A stretch of 45,123 bases of DNA from Paenibacillus sp. UNC499MF (GTDB taxonomy: Bacteria; Bacillota; Bacilli; Paenibacillales; NBRC-103111): positions 1 through 45,123 of the forward strand of contig NZ_FNVF01000023.1 of assembly GCF_900107975.1 (NCBI RefSeq). Reading direction: 5' to 3'. The position numbers and the translations under genes are program-made. Each line of letters opens with the position of its first letter. Within the stretch, counting starts at the first letter, position 1. Under the pieces are notes generated by a model that was not told where the DNA came from, ran no database searches, and saw only the letters and a program-made list of their open reading frames with translations. This document shows positions 7,927-16,999 of the stretch, piece by piece.

Positions 7927-8403
7927 TCATTGTATGCTCCGCCTCTTCTCAAATGTCACCAAAGCGACGGAAGGGGCAATCGTGCGTTTACCGGTACGGT
8001 GAAAGCCGAATTTCTCATAGAGAGAGACGGCGGGCAGGTTAGCTTCTCCCGTAGACACGACAAATCTGCCGGCCTGGGGGTTAGCCGCCAGCGCATGCCG
8101 AATCAGTGCGGAGGCAACTCCTTGACGGAAATGACGAGGATGAACCATCATCCGCGTTATCGTCAACTCTGTTCCGTTCTCTTCCCATGCGATAGCGCCC
8201 GCAAGTTCTTCCCGTTCCTCCGGGTCATTGAGATAATACCCCGTAAACGTCTCTTTGGAACACCTCAGAGTTAAAGGGCTGTCCTTCAGGGGCGGAATGT
8301 CTTTGTACCCGATCAGCTCCGCTTCCACGAGATAAGCCGATGATTGCAGAGCAAGCAGCTCCAGCACGGCTTGAACATCGTCCAAGGGGATTGGTCTCAT
8401 CAT
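7927..8403 (-). CDS. GNAT family N-acetyltransferase
   Basis: 158 aa from the first of two adjacent ATGs (8403), 9 nt after AAGGAG; the upstream ATG AAA overlaps that ribosome-binding site. The acetyl-CoA motif A is MMVHPRHFRQGVASALIRHA, followed by NLPAVSLYEKFGFHRTG (motif B). Substrate unknown. Confidence 0.82.
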   Translation of the reverse strand: MMRPIPLDDVQAVLELLALQSSAYLVEAELIGYKDIPPLKDSPLTLRCSKETFTGYYLNDPEEREELAGAIAWEENGTELTITRMMVHPRHFRQGVASALIRHALAANPQAGRFVVSTGEANLPAVSLYEKFGFHRTGKRTIAPSVALVTFEKRRSIQ

Positions 8404-8508
8404 CGTTTTCATCTCCTTATACCGGTTTACGCCCTTCTTGCTGTAAAAAAACGGCACATCCTGATGGACATGCCGTTCGTTGTGCTTAAAACTCTTTAGC
8501 TGTTCGGC

Positions 8509-9957
8509 TTATTGCGCCTGCAAAGTCTCCACGATCAGCTTGTTGACCAGGCCGGGATTGGCTTTGCCTTTCGTTTCCTTCATAACCTGGCCGACGAGGA
8601 AGCCGACCGCCTTCTCTTTGCCCGCTTTATAATCGGCTACGGACTGCGGATTGCCTGCCACAACCTGCTCGACAACGGATTTGATGGCGCCTTCGTCACT
8701 GATTTGTACGAGGCCCTTCTCTTCGACAATCTGCTGCGGTGCTTTACCGCTTTCGATCATTTCTTTAAAAACGGTTTTGGCGATTTTGTTCGAAATGGTG
8801 CCTTTCTCGATCAGACCGATCATTTCACCGAGTCCTTGACCGGTTATCCGGATATCGCCGAAGTCCAGTCCACCGGCATTGAGATAACCGAGAAGGTCAC
8901 CCATGATCCAGTTGGAAACGGCTTTGGAATCGGACGTATACTGAAGGCTTTCCTCAAAGAAATCGGCCATCTTCATGGAAGCGGTAATAACCTCGGCATC
9001 GTAGCTCGGAAGTCCGTACTCGCTTACGTAGCGTGCTTTACGGGCATCCGGAAGCTCCGGAATCGACGATTTGACCCGCTCTTTCCAGGCGGCATCGATA
9101 TGCAGGTTCACAAGATCCGGGTCCGGGAAATAGCGGTAGTCATGCGATTCTTCCTTGCCCCGCATGGAAATGGTTTTGCCTTGGCCTTCATCCCAGCGGC
9201 GCGTTTCCTGGACGACTTCGCCTCCGCCGTTCAGGACTGCGGCCTGCCGGATTTCTTCATATTCGAGACCGCGCTGTACGCCGCGGAACGAGTTCATGTT
9301 CTTAAGCTCCGCGCGCGTGCCGAATTTCTCCTGGCCTACCGGACGGATAGAGATGTTGGCGTCGCAGCGCAGGGAGCCTTCTTCCATCTTGACGTCCGAG
9401 ACGTCACAGTAAAGCATGATGGCGCGAAGCTTCTCCAAGTACGCGCGCGCCTCTTCCGGAGAGCGGAGATCCGGCTCCGAAACGATCTCGACGAGCGGCG
9501 TTCCGACCCGGTTGAAGTCAACCAGAGAAGCGTATCCGCCGTCGACGTGAGTCAGCTTGCCCGCGTCCTCTTCAAGGTGCAGCCGGGTGATGCCGATGCG
9601 CTTCGTCTTCCCATCCACTTCAATGTCGATCCAGCCGTTCTCGCCGATCGGCTTGTCGAATTGGGAAATCTGATACGCCTTAGGCGAATCCGGATAGAAA
9701 TAGTTCTTGCGGTCGAATTTCGTCACGTCCGCGATTTCGCAGTTCAAAGCCATGGCGGCTTTCATCGCATATTCGACCGCCTGCCGGTTAAGCACCGGCA
9801 GAACGCCCGGATGTCCGAGACAGACCGGACACGTATGCGTGTTAGGAGGCGCGCCGAATGAGGTTGAGCAGCCGCAGAAGATTTTGGAATTTGTATGCAG
9901 TTCAACGTGAACTTCAAGCCCGATCACGGTTTCGTATTTCGTTTCAGTCGCTGACAA
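8509..9957 (-). CDS. gatB: Asp/Glu-tRNA amidotransferase subunit B
   Basis: 482 aa with a TTG start at 9957, preceded by AGGAGGG. The N-terminus [15 protein letters not shown] and the zinc cysteines (CGC and CPVC, residues about 27-45) are typical; the C-terminal YqeY-like tail domain (about 410-482) grips tRNA. With GatA and GatC it converts misacylated Glu-tRNA(Gln) (and Asp-tRNA(Asn)) to the correct form using ATP and ammonia. Last gene of gatC-gatA-gatB. Length is normal. Confidence 0.96.
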   Translation of the reverse strand: MSATETKYETVIGLEVHVELHTNSKIFCGCSTSFGAPPNTHTCPVCLGHPGVLPVLNRQAVEYAMKAAMALNCEIADVTKFDRKNYFYPDSPKAYQISQFDKPIGENGWIDIEVDGKTKRIGITRLHLEEDAGKLTHVDGGYASLVDFNRVGTPLVEIVSEPDLRSPEEARAYLEKLRAIMLYCDVSDVKMEEGSLRCDANISIRPVGQEKFGTRAELKNMNSFRGVQRGLEYEEIRQAAVLNGGGEVVQETRRWDEGQGKTISMRGKEESHDYRYFPDPDLVNLHIDAAWKERVKSSIPELPDARKARYVSEYGLPSYDAEVITASMKMADFFEESLQYTSDSKAVSNWIMGDLLGYLNAGGLDFGDIRITGQGLGEMIGLIEKGTISNKIAKTVFKEMIESGKAPQQIVEEKGLVQISDEGAIKSVVEQVVAGNPQSVADYKAGKEKAVGFLVGQVMKETKGKANPGLVNKLIVETLQAQ

Positions 9958-9979
9958 AAAAGATCCCTCCTGTTACGCG

Positions 9980-11437
9980 TTATAGCTGCGGACGCTGCTT
10001 GTGATGATCGGTGTTCTGCTCGAAAGCGTGAGCTACGCGCAGCACGGTGGACTCGTCCAGCGCCTTCCCGATAATCTGCAGTCCTACAGGCAGGCCAGAG
10101 GCCAGACCACACGGTACGCTGATGGCCGGAATACCTGCCAGGTTGACCGGAATGGTCAAAATATCGTTCAAATACATCGTAAGCGGGTCGCCTACCTGCT
10201 CTCCCAGACGGAACGCCGTCGTCGGAGCCGTAGGGCCGATCACGACATCATAATTTTCGAAAACCTGATCGAAATCCTGCTTGATCAGCGTGCGGACTTT
10301 CTGCGCCTTCAAGTAATAGGCATCATAGTAACCGGAGCTGAGCGCATAAGTACCGAGCATGATCCGGCGCTTCACTTCCGGACCGAAGCCTTCGCTTCTG
10401 GACATATGATACATTTCCAGCAGGTTGTTCGCGTTGTCCGTGCGGACGCCGTAACGGACGCCGTCGTAACGCGCAAGGTTGGAGGATGCCTCCGAGGAAG
10501 CGAGCAGGTAGTACGCCGCGACGGCATACTCGGAATGCGGCAGGGAAACTTCCTCGACCACCGCTCCCAGACCTTCCAGCACACGGAGCGCTTCCTGGAT
10601 CTTCTCCTTCACCTGAGGGTCGACGCCGGCACCCAGGTATTCCTTCGGCACCGCGATGCGGAGCCCTTTCACGTCGCCGGTCAAAGCGGAGACGTAGTCG
10701 GGAATCTCCACGTTCGCCGACGTGGAGTCCTGCGGATCGTGGCCCGCAATCGACTGGAGGACGTAAGCGGAATCTTCGACGTTCTTCGTCAGCGGACCGA
10801 TCTGGTCCAGCGAAGAAGCGAACGCGACAAGTCCGAACCGGGACACGAGCCCGTAGGTCGGCTTCAGGCCGACCACGCCGCAGTAGGCGGCCGGCTGGCG
10901 GATCGAGCCGCCGGTATCCGAGCCCAGCGAGAAATACACTTCGCCGGCGGCGACGGAAGCCGCGGAACCGCCGCTGGAACCGCCGGGTACGCGATCGAGA
11001 TCCCACGGGTTGCGTGTCGCATGGAACGCGGAGTTCTCGTTGGAGCCGCCCATGGCGAACTCGTCCATGTTCAGCTTGCCGACCGGAAGCGCCTGCGCTT
11101 CCTTCAGCTTGCGCATCACCGTCGCGTCGTACACGGGCGTGTAGTTCGACAGGAACTTGCTTGCGCAAGTGGTTGTGACGCCTTCGGTCACGATGTTATC
11201 CTTGATTCCCGCCGGAAGACCGAACAGGATTCCCCGTGATTCTCCTGCGGCAATCCGCTCCTCCAGCGCTTTGGCGGAGCGGCGGGCATTTTCCTCGTCG
11301 AGCTTCAGAAATGCTTTTACTTTGCCGTCCACTTCGGCGATCCGCCGGTAAGACTGATCGACCAGTTCCGTGACGGATACCTTTTTATCGAGCAGCTGGG
11401 TATGTAATTCTTGTAATCTCAACTCAAATAGCGACAA
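9980..11437 (-). CDS. gatA: Asp/Glu-tRNA amidotransferase subunit A
   Basis: 485 aa from the TTG at 11437, after GGGAGG; this gives the family's usual length and start ([10 protein letters not shown]). Amidase-signature enzyme: catalytic triad Lys79 (GIKDN), cis-Ser154 ([10 protein letters not shown]) and nucleophile Ser178 (GSDTGGSIR). It releases ammonia from glutamine and channels it to GatB. The gene lies 22 bp upstream of gatB. Confidence 0.96.
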   Translation of the reverse strand: MSLFELRLQELHTQLLDKKVSVTELVDQSYRRIAEVDGKVKAFLKLDEENARRSAKALEERIAAGESRGILFGLPAGIKDNIVTEGVTTTCASKFLSNYTPVYDATVMRKLKEAQALPVGKLNMDEFAMGGSNENSAFHATRNPWDLDRVPGGSSGGSAASVAAGEVYFSLGSDTGGSIRQPAAYCGVVGLKPTYGLVSRFGLVAFASSLDQIGPLTKNVEDSAYVLQSIAGHDPQDSTSANVEIPDYVSALTGDVKGLRIAVPKEYLGAGVDPQVKEKIQEALRVLEGLGAVVEEVSLPHSEYAVAAYYLLASSEASSNLARYDGVRYGVRTDNANNLLEMYHMSRSEGFGPEVKRRIMLGTYALSSGYYDAYYLKAQKVRTLIKQDFDQVFENYDVVIGPTAPTTAFRLGEQVGDPLTMYLNDILTIPVNLAGIPAISVPCGLASGLPVGLQIIGKALDESTVLRVAHAFEQNTDHHKQRPQL

Positions 11438-11504
11438 CGTAAGGTGCCTCCCTTCAAATAACAGACAACCGTGCAAAATTCAAAACCTGGTGAATCGTTC
11501 GTAT

Positions 11505-11792
11505 TTATTCCATAACGGCAGGCACTTTGAACTGCCCGTCTTCTTCTTCCGGAGCGTTCAGCATCACTTGGTCCAAAGGCAGGGAAGGACGCACTTCATC
11601 CTCTCGCGTCACGTTCTTGACGGACATCGCATGACTCGTCGGCTCCACATGTTCCGTATCCAGCTTGCCAAGCTGCTCGGCGTATTTCAAAATAGCGTTA
11701 AGCTGCTCCGTAAATTGATCCTTCTCTTCGGCAGAAAGATCAAGGCGGGCCAGCTTGGCCACGTGTTCGACATCCTTAATAGTAATGCTCAC
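11505..11792 (-). CDS. gatC: Asp/Glu-tRNA amidotransferase subunit C
   Basis: 95 aa from the GTG at 11792 (SITIKDVEHVAKLARL), matching the usual 95-100 aa. The frame is open to 11834, but the ribosome-binding site GAGAGG and the family's usual start favour 11792. GatC wraps around GatA and stabilises GatA-GatB contact. First gene of the operon, with a strong promoter upstream. Confidence 0.94.
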   Translation of the reverse strand: MSITIKDVEHVAKLARLDLSAEEKDQFTEQLNAILKYAEQLGKLDTEHVEPTSHAMSVKNVTREDEVRPSLPLDQVMLNAPEEEDGQFKVPAVME

Positions 11793-11841
11793 AGACGATT
11801 CGCACCTCTCTTTGTATGTACACGCCAAATTCATTCTACCT

Positions 11842-11870
11842 ATTATAGCCTAGTTATTTTTTGATCTCAA
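11842..11870 (-). promoter_or_regulatory. Promoter of gatCAB
   Basis: Minus strand TTGAGA (11865-11870), 17-nt spacer, TATAAT (11842-11847), 50 bp upstream of the gatC GTG. Confidence 0.8.
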
Positions 11871-11949
11871 TTGATTCCCGGCCGAAAACGCAGAAATAAG
11901 CGGAATTTTGCGGTTTTTCGGTAATCGCGGGAATGCAAAAGTCAGATCG

Positions 11950-11991
11950 CAAAAAGAGCCTCTCCCGGGTCACCTAAGACGGAAAGGCTCT
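11950..11991 (-). terminator. Terminator between the 125-aa gene and gatC
   Basis: AGAGCC/GGCTCT stem with a long loop; on the minus strand it ends in five T. It ends the 12043-12420 gene. Confidence 0.65.
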
Positions 11992-12042
11992 ATTTGCAAT
12001 CTTTTGTACGGGAACATGCCCCCGAAAAGCTCAAACGGTCAT

Positions 12043-12420
12043 CTATATCCAAGCGCGGAGGTTCACCTGTTTGATGAAATCCTCGGCGCTTTGAACTTCT
12101 TTGCTCTTCTCTGCAACGATTTCAACCGGTTCGCCGTTCATCACTCGGTTAAACAGTTCTTCATTGCGCGTCGCCAGCGCGAAGTCGATCAAGGCTTCTT
12201 TCTCCAAACGGTCGACTTCCTGACGAAGCAGGACTTCTTCCAGTTCGATATCTGAGGCGGGCACGAAAAAATGTTTATTCAGCTTCGGCACTCGGATGAC
12301 GTAGTCGAACAAGTTGTCGTTGTTGCGGTCATAAGCGATGATGTAGGCGTAATCGCCGATCGGCAGATTCTGCTCCAGCCGGTCTTCCACGATAATGACG
12401 CGCGCTCCCAAAGACAGCAT
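12043..12420 (-). CDS. Conserved small protein of unknown function
   Basis: 125 aa from the ATG at 12420, preceded by GGGGGAAT; the open frame reaches 12522 without another good start. The N-terminal part (about 1-55) looks like a small beta domain (RVIIVEDRLEQ, YAYIIAYDRN, FDYVIRVPK); the rest is charged and helical and ends in VNLRAWI. I recall similar proteins in Paenibacillus with no assigned function. No signal peptide or membrane segment. The strong N-terminal pattern suggests a cytoplasmic protein. Confidence 0.7.
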   Translation of the reverse strand: MLSLGARVIIVEDRLEQNLPIGDYAYIIAYDRNNDNLFDYVIRVPKLNKHFFVPASDIELEEVLLRQEVDRLEKEALIDFALATRNEELFNRVMNGEPVEIVAEKSKEVQSAEDFIKQVNLRAWI

Positions 12421-12645
12421 CCGGATTCCCCCTTTCCCATGCAGAGCGGGCTGAGTTGCCCTGTTCCGATTCTTCTGAAAAGCGATGCGATCAAGCCGCG
12501 GCTCTACTATCGAATCTAGCATGGATTAGTAACATCGTACTAAAAAAAGAAGAAGCTGTCCATAAACGTCTCCCTGTTTTCCGGACGGTTTGTGAGAGTT
12601 TTTATTGACCTCCGGTTGAACCGCCACTGCTGGATCGGGCTGCTC

Positions 12646-13842
12646 TCAGAGGCCGAGAACGCCCTCACGGGATACGGTCAACTTCTCAAAACCGGTTTCC
12701 GTAATGACATATGTATTCTCGATCCCGACGACGCCCTGTCCGGGGAATGTGAATTTCGGTTCTACGGCGATCACCATTCCGGGCTCGAGCTTGTATTTAA
12801 ACCCTTTGGCCAACACCGGAAACTCGTCGATTTCAAGGCCTATCCCATGCCCGAGAAACTTAACCTGATCCATGCCGTATCCCATAAAATGGCCGCCCAG
12901 CCCTTCGGCCGAAGCCGTGTCCAGCGATTGCAGGTAAAGATGCTCCGCAACGGTACCGGGCTTCATCATCGCCTCGGCTTCCTTCAAAATTTTCTCCGAT
13001 ATTTCGTAAGCGCGCTGAAGCTCATCCGGCAAAATGCCGATCACCGCGGTCCGCGTCTGATCGATCACGTAGCCTTCGATGTTGCAGCCGATATCGATAA
13101 GTATAGGCTCGTTCCGGCCGATGGGCCGGCTTCCCGCGCTTTGCGGACTTGCCGGGCTGAGCCCTCTTCCTCCTGCGGGGCCGTCAAAATATGTCGGCTC
13201 GGCCGCAGCCGCGCCTGCCGCTACGCAGCCCGTAATGAGCTCGGAGTTATACGCGCGCATGCGCATAAGCCCGAGGTGGCCTTGCAGACGGTTCTCCCGC
13301 TCGATGAGACTCATCAGCTCGAACTCGGGCATCCCTTCGCGGATACCGGCCAGCGCCTTCTCCAGCGTCCGGTCGATCACGGACGCGGCCTTGCGGATGA
13401 GCGCGATCTCATCGGCGGACTTGATCATCCGCAGCTCTTTGACGAGCAGCGAGCCGTCCTTCCACTTCACGCCCGGGAAGGCTCCTTCCAGACGCTGAAA
13501 CTGCTGGACGGGGAGCACGTCGAACTCCGTGGCGATGACGGGCTCTTTCCCGGGGCCGAATACGCCGGGACAGCGTCCGGCAAGCCGGTCTTTGAGCGTA
13601 CGGAGGGAGCCGAGTTCCTCCACTTCCGCGAGCGACTCCTGCCGGGCTCTCGTGATGCTTCGGCGCACAACAAACAGCGCATCGCCTTCGGCAGGCACGA
13701 ACAAGTACCCGTTCTGCATGGAGCCGTTAAAATAGTACATGTCGATATGGTGATTGACCAGGAAACCGTCGATTCCGCCCGCCTGCATCGCTTTCTGCAG
13801 CCGCCGCTGTCTTTCCGCGTACGGATGATCCTTTGTATTCAT
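12646..13842 (-). CDS. M24 family Xaa-Pro peptidase
   Basis: 398 aa; ATG at 13842 after GGAAGGG. N-terminal creatinase-like domain (1-130), then a pita-bread metallopeptidase. Metal ligands are visible: two Asp in DIGCNIEGYVIDQTRT, His in GHGIGLEIDE, Glu in AVEPKF and Glu in GIENTYVIT. Such enzymes remove an N-terminal residue before proline. A Gly/Ser/Pro-rich insert (about 228-250) precedes the first metal motif. Single-gene unit. Confidence 0.9.
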   Translation of the reverse strand: MNTKDHPYAERQRRLQKAMQAGGIDGFLVNHHIDMYYFNGSMQNGYLFVPAEGDALFVVRRSITRARQESLAEVEELGSLRTLKDRLAGRCPGVFGPGKEPVIATEFDVLPVQQFQRLEGAFPGVKWKDGSLLVKELRMIKSADEIALIRKAASVIDRTLEKALAGIREGMPEFELMSLIERENRLQGHLGLMRMRAYNSELITGCVAAGAAAAEPTYFDGPAGGRGLSPASPQSAGSRPIGRNEPILIDIGCNIEGYVIDQTRTAVIGILPDELQRAYEISEKILKEAEAMMKPGTVAEHLYLQSLDTASAEGLGGHFMGYGMDQVKFLGHGIGLEIDEFPVLAKGFKYKLEPGMVIAVEPKFTFPGQGVVGIENTYVITETGFEKLTVSREGVLGL

Positions 13843-13970
13843 TAATTATCCATCCCTTCCTACGGTTCTTATACCGCCATCATACCCCGCTCCGGCGTGA
13901 GCGCGCAAACAGATTCCGTGCGGCAAAACACGGACATGAAGCCGTCGGGCGGAGGCGGTGAAGGCAGGAA

Positions 13971-14156
13971 ATGAACCGGAATGATCCGGCGGATGCGAGA
14001 TTGATTCAAGCTCACTTAGGGTGCCGCGGGGACACTCCCAGGTTATTAGATCAATATGTTGCGGGGCTGATCCGGGGCCGCAGGGCACACTGCATGCAGC
14101 CTTTAAACCGGACCGATAAAGCGCATTTTGGTGCGAGGGATGGAGCGGATAACTGA
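13971..14156 (+). CDS. Possible 61-aa protein
   Basis: Starts ATGAACCGG after a weak AGGAA and ends 15 bp before a good rightward terminator. Composition is Arg/Asp/Ala/Leu-rich and soluble; I do not recognise it. The terminator is the main reason for listing it; it could equally be a small RNA or noise. Confidence 0.2.
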   Translation: MNRNDPADARLIQAHLGCRGDTPRLLDQYVAGLIRGRRAHCMQPLNRTDKAHFGARDGADN

Positions 14157-14171
14157 AGTTTAAAACGGGGA

Positions 14172-14203
14172 TCCGCCGAAGCACCGCTTCAAGCGGACTT
14201 TTT
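14172..14203 (+). terminator. Rightward terminator
   Basis: TCCGC..GAAGC-ACC-GCTTC..GCGGA followed by CTTTTT. There is no clear gene upstream on this strand except the 61-codon ORF. Confidence 0.75.
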
Positions 14204-14235
14204 AAAACGGGGGCTTATGAACACACAAAACGAAA

Positions 14236-14278
14236 ATAAAAAAACGCAAACCCGCGGCATCTGCCGAAAGCTTGCGTT
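14236..14278 (-). terminator. Leftward terminator
   Basis: Minus strand AACGCAA / TTGCGTT with an inner CGGCA/TGCCG stem, followed by TTTTTTTATTTT. Confidence 0.8.
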
Positions 14279-14410
14279 CTTCGCAAACAAACGTATTCGT
14301 TTCGTATCTTCTTTTTCCAAAATATCACATTAGGATCATGCAGGCAAGCTTTTTATTTCAGCTTAATTGAATCATCCGCAAGCCGGCGCCCGTGGGATCA
14401 CAGCCCGGTC

Positions 14411-14446
14411 AAAAAAGAACCCGGACGCTTTGGCATCCGGATTTTT
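14411..14446 (-). terminator. Terminator of the Pro/Met-rich protein gene (both strands possible)
   Basis: CCGGACGC/GCATCCGG stem. Minus side ends in TTCTTTTTT and plus side in ATTTTT, 44 bp after the stop at 14490. Confidence 0.75.
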
Positions 14447-14489
14447 CATGTTGTTCTTACTCGAATATTCCTTGCGGACTACCGCTCAA

Positions 14490-14858
14490 CTAACATTTCT
14501 TGGCGTAACCGAAACCGCTGGAAATGATGACGAGAAGGATGAAAAGAACAAGAATATTGGCGGAATTGTCGGTCCAGCACTTTTTCGCGACCGGCTTGAC
14601 GGGGTGACAGACAGGATAATGCGGTTTACAGCTTGCCACATACACCGGTTTTACGATAGGCATAGGCGGCGTATGAATGACCGGAGACGGCAGCGGTCCG
14701 GGATAAGGCAGCGGAGTCGGCTGCATGGGCATCGTTTGAATAGGCATAGGTGCCGGCATGGGCGCCGGCATCGGCGGGGGTGTTACGGCTTGGGGCATAG
14801 GTGCCGTCTGTTTGGGTGTGTAGACGGGACCGGTGTACGTTTTTTTAACATATTCCAT
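14490..14858 (-). CDS. Small Pro/Met-rich protein with YjcZ-like hydrophobic C-terminus
   Basis: 122 aa; ATG at 14858 after GGAGGG. Residues 10-65 are a low-complexity Pro/Met/Ala/Thr tract with imperfect MPAP repeats; Cys-containing VASCKPHYPVCHPVKPV follows; the last 25 residues (ANILVLFILLVIISSGFGY) resemble the hydrophobic strip of YjcZ-type sporulation proteins. A spore-surface or sporulation role is likely but inferred. The overlapping plus-strand frame (14367-14900) is its shadow. Confidence 0.65.
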   Translation of the reverse strand: MEYVKKTYTGPVYTPKQTAPMPQAVTPPPMPAPMPAPMPIQTMPMQPTPLPYPGPLPSPVIHTPPMPIVKPVYVASCKPHYPVCHPVKPVAKKCWTDNSANILVLFILLVIISSGFGYAKKC

Positions 14859-15008
14859 TGGTTATTCCCTCCTGTATGTTACCGTTCCGTATTTGGATGA
14901 CATTACGCGGAAAGTAGGCTTACAGCCTTACACCAACAGTCTATGGGTTTGTTCCCGCCCGGAACACGGTATATACCCAGCCCCGTAAAATTAGGCCCCG
15001 CATATGAA

Positions 15009-15123
15009 AAAAAACCTCCGGGTGCCGTGACCCGGCGAATGCCCGTCCGCTGACGCCCGTTGTCCCGGAGGATCCGCTGTCAGCAAAAGGATGTTCGCCC
15101 GGCTTGCATTCCGGAGGTTTTTT
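15009..15123. repeat. Large nested inverted repeat (long hairpin, bidirectional terminator-like)
   Basis: A perfect 13-bp arm, AAAAAACCTCCGG (15009-15021) and CCGGAGGTTTTTT (15111-15123), encloses 89 nt. Inside are further ordered pairs: GGCGAA/TTCGCC (15034-15039 and 15094-15099), GTCC/GGAT (15045-15048 and 15089-15092) and GCTGAC/GTCAGC (15049-15054 and 15079-15084). Each strand ends the stem with a T run, so it may terminate transcription both ways; it sits 24 bp after the stop of the leftward MBL gene. It is far larger than a normal terminator. Confidence 0.75.
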
Positions 15124-15146
15124 GAAGCCGTAAAAATTTACTGCCC

Positions 15147-15770
15147 TTAAATATAAGGATTGTTCTGTTTTTCGTAACCGATCGTCGTCTTCGGGCCGTG
15201 ACCCGGGTAGACCGTAACGTCGTCGCCAAGCTCAAACAGCTTGCCGTGGATGGAGTCGAGCAGCGTATTCCAATCGCCGCCGGGAAGATCCGTGCGGCCG
15301 ACGGACAAACGGAACAGCACGTCTCCGCCGATCAAGTGGTTGTCGAACAGGAAGCTGACGCTGCCCGGCGAGTGGCCCGGGGTGTGCAGCACTTTGATTT
15401 TGGTGCCGAAAAATTCGAGCACCTGTCCCTCGTCAAGCGCATATTCAGCCGGATCGGCCACGATAGGGTCCGTAACATCCGGCCAGCGCGCGGAGCCGTT
15501 CAGCTTAGGGCTGCCCAGCCAGTCGCTCTCCGCGTCGTGGAGATAGACCGGGCACTTCTTCAGTTCCCGGAGCTCCTGCACGCCTCCGATATGATCGAGA
15601 TGCGCATGCGTAAGCAAAATGGCTTCGATCTCCATGTCCTTAACGCGCTTGAGCAGCGGTCCGGGCTTCATGCCGGGATCGATAACAACGCCCTTCCGCC
15701 CGCTTTCGTCGGTCAGCAGGTAAGCGTTCGTTCCCATGGGGCCGAGCGTAAAAGTTTCGATACGGATCAT
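15147..15770 (-). CDS. MBL-fold metallo-hydrolase (glyoxalase II-like)
   Basis: 207 aa; ATG at 15770 close behind AGGAGGGG. The zinc motif THAHLDHIGG (HxHxDH), then HTPGHSPGSVSF, GGDVLF and a C-terminal YPGHGPKT give the full beta-lactamase-fold metal set. Similar to B. subtilis YqgX. Likely a hydrolase of thioesters such as lactoylglutathione-type or bacillithiol conjugates; the substrate is inference. Co-directional with the thioredoxin-like gene 14 bp upstream. Confidence 0.88.
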   Translation of the reverse strand: MIRIETFTLGPMGTNAYLLTDESGRKGVVIDPGMKPGPLLKRVKDMEIEAILLTHAHLDHIGGVQELRELKKCPVYLHDAESDWLGSPKLNGSARWPDVTDPIVADPAEYALDEGQVLEFFGTKIKVLHTPGHSPGSVSFLFDNHLIGGDVLFRLSVGRTDLPGGDWNTLLDSIHGKLFELGDDVTVYPGHGPKTTIGYEKQNNPYI

Positions 15771-15784
15771 GTCTACCCCTCCTG

Positions 15785-16351
15785 TCAGAACGTGGAAAGC
15801 AGCTTGCGGAGCTCGCTTACGATGACGGACTGGTAGCCGATACCTTCGCCGTACTGGCGGAGCATCTCTGCGCGTACCGCCTGGATTTTATCGTTGTAGT
15901 CGGGCGCTTCGCGGTCCGGATTTCCTTCTTTAAAAGCTCTCATGACAGCCTGTACCCGTTCAGGACGAGGTCCCCATTTGCCAAGCACGTGCCCGCCCGT
16001 ATCCGTGAAAATCACAACCGGAATGGAGCGTCCGCCGAAGGTAAGAAACTGGTCCATGACATCGGTATGCTCCTCCATAATCAGGACTTCCACCGGTATT
16101 CCGCTGTTTTCCAGCGCCTTGAATACGACCGGAATGTTGCGTACGACGTCGCCGCACCACTCTGCCGCAATGATCACGCAGCGCAGGTCGTCGCGATTGT
16201 TCATGGATTCGAAAAATTCACGGTCTTCCTCCGTCTCCCACTGGAACTTGCCGTACCAGTCAAGAAACGCTTCCTGATTGCGCTGCATGCTGTCGATAAA
16301 CTGCTGCGGCGTCAAGCCTTTGCCGATAACGGCGGATAAGTTGGTACTCAT
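15785..16351 (-). CDS. Thioredoxin-family protein with a single active-site cysteine
   Basis: 188 aa from the ATG at 16351, 9 nt after AAGGG (an upstream ATG overlaps that site). Thioredoxin fold with AAEWCGDVVRNIP in place of WCxxC, so the resolving cysteine is replaced; cis-Pro is in GGRSIPVVIF. It matches the thioredoxin-like family common in Bacillales. A classical disulfide-reductase role is unlikely. It pairs with the MBL hydrolase. Confidence 0.82.
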   Translation of the reverse strand: MSTNLSAVIGKGLTPQQFIDSMQRNQEAFLDWYGKFQWETEEDREFFESMNNRDDLRCVIIAAEWCGDVVRNIPVVFKALENSGIPVEVLIMEEHTDVMDQFLTFGGRSIPVVIFTDTGGHVLGKWGPRPERVQAVMRAFKEGNPDREAPDYNDKIQAVRAEMLRQYGEGIGYQSVIVSELRKLLSTF

Positions 16352-16383
16352 AAAATCCATCCCTTCTTTGACGGCAAACGGCG

Positions 16384-16977
16384 TTATTTACGCTTTGCCC
16401 GCATTTTTTTGGCTACCAGATAAATGATCATAAGACCGATAGCTGCGATTAGAATCGGAACTGTGTATTTGCCTGCAATGTCGTCGATGTTCTCCCAATT
16501 GTCTTTCAGGGTCATCCCCAGGTAGACGAACAGCATGGACCACGGAATAACCGCCAGCGTCGTATAGAACGTGAACAGTCCTAGCGGCATCTTGGCAAGC
16601 CCCGCCGGTACCGAGATCGCATGCCGGACAACCGGTATGAAACGGGCCGTGAAAATAACGCCTGTTCCGTATTTGTTGAACCAGGTCTCCGCAACGTCGA
16701 TGTGATGCTTATTGATGAATATGTATTTGCCGTACCTTTCCAAAATAGGACGTCCGCCGTAACGGCCGACCCAGTAGACGAAAATCTGGGCGACGACTCC
16801 GCCCACGGTGCCGAAAAAGACGGCTCCCGCAAAACCGATCTCGCCTTTGGCTACCAGATAGCCCGCATACGAGAGTACGATTTCACTCGGAATGACCTCG
16901 ATCATCAGCCCGAGCATGACCCCCCAGTACCCGAGGCCTTCAAAAAATACCAAAAGCGAATGAATAAACTCTCCCAT
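16384..16977 (-). CDS. DedA/SNARE-associated (VTT) family membrane protein
   Basis: 197 aa from ATG 16977 (a TTG at 16983 is nearly as good). Several hydrophobic helices; family motifs EVIPSEIVLSYAGYLVAKG, GTVGGVVAQIFVYWVGRYGG and FTARFIPVVRHAISVPAGLA. The longer open frame up to 17238 is unsupported. DedA proteins are needed for membrane lipid recycling and proton-motive force homeostasis; some flip undecaprenyl phosphate or phosphatidylethanolamine. Confidence 0.88.
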   Translation of the reverse strand: MGEFIHSLLVFFEGLGYWGVMLGLMIEVIPSEIVLSYAGYLVAKGEIGFAGAVFFGTVGGVVAQIFVYWVGRYGGRPILERYGKYIFINKHHIDVAETWFNKYGTGVIFTARFIPVVRHAISVPAGLAKMPLGLFTFYTTLAVIPWSMLFVYLGMTLKDNWENIDDIAGKYTVPILIAAIGLMIIYLVAKKMRAKRK

Positions 16978-16999
16978 CTCCAACCCACTTTCCCCAGCA

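Larger units (their letters stand above)
13860..14489. other. 630-bp region with small ORF and stacked terminators
   Basis: No long convincing gene. It holds a possible 61-codon ORF (13971-14156), a rightward terminator (14172-14203) bracketed by the 12-bp direct repeat TTTAAAACGGGG (14159-14170 and 14201-14212), and two leftward terminators (14236-14278, 14411-14446). The 112-codon minus frame over 13846-14184 has no ribosome-binding site and looks spurious. Confidence 0.6.

Noticed and set aside
8512-9861. 449-codon plus-strand open frame
   Set aside because: Exact antisense of gatB; no ribosome-binding site, and GatB is clearly the coding strand.
10001-11239. 412-codon plus-strand open frame
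   Set aside because: Antisense shadow of gatA, produced by its GC-rich codon use.
12592-13845. 417-codon plus-strand open frame
   Set aside because: Antisense to the M24 peptidase, whose metal-site motifs are intact on the minus strand.
13846-14184. 112-codon minus-strand ORF
   Set aside because: No ribosome-binding site, overlaps terminators and has no recognisable features.
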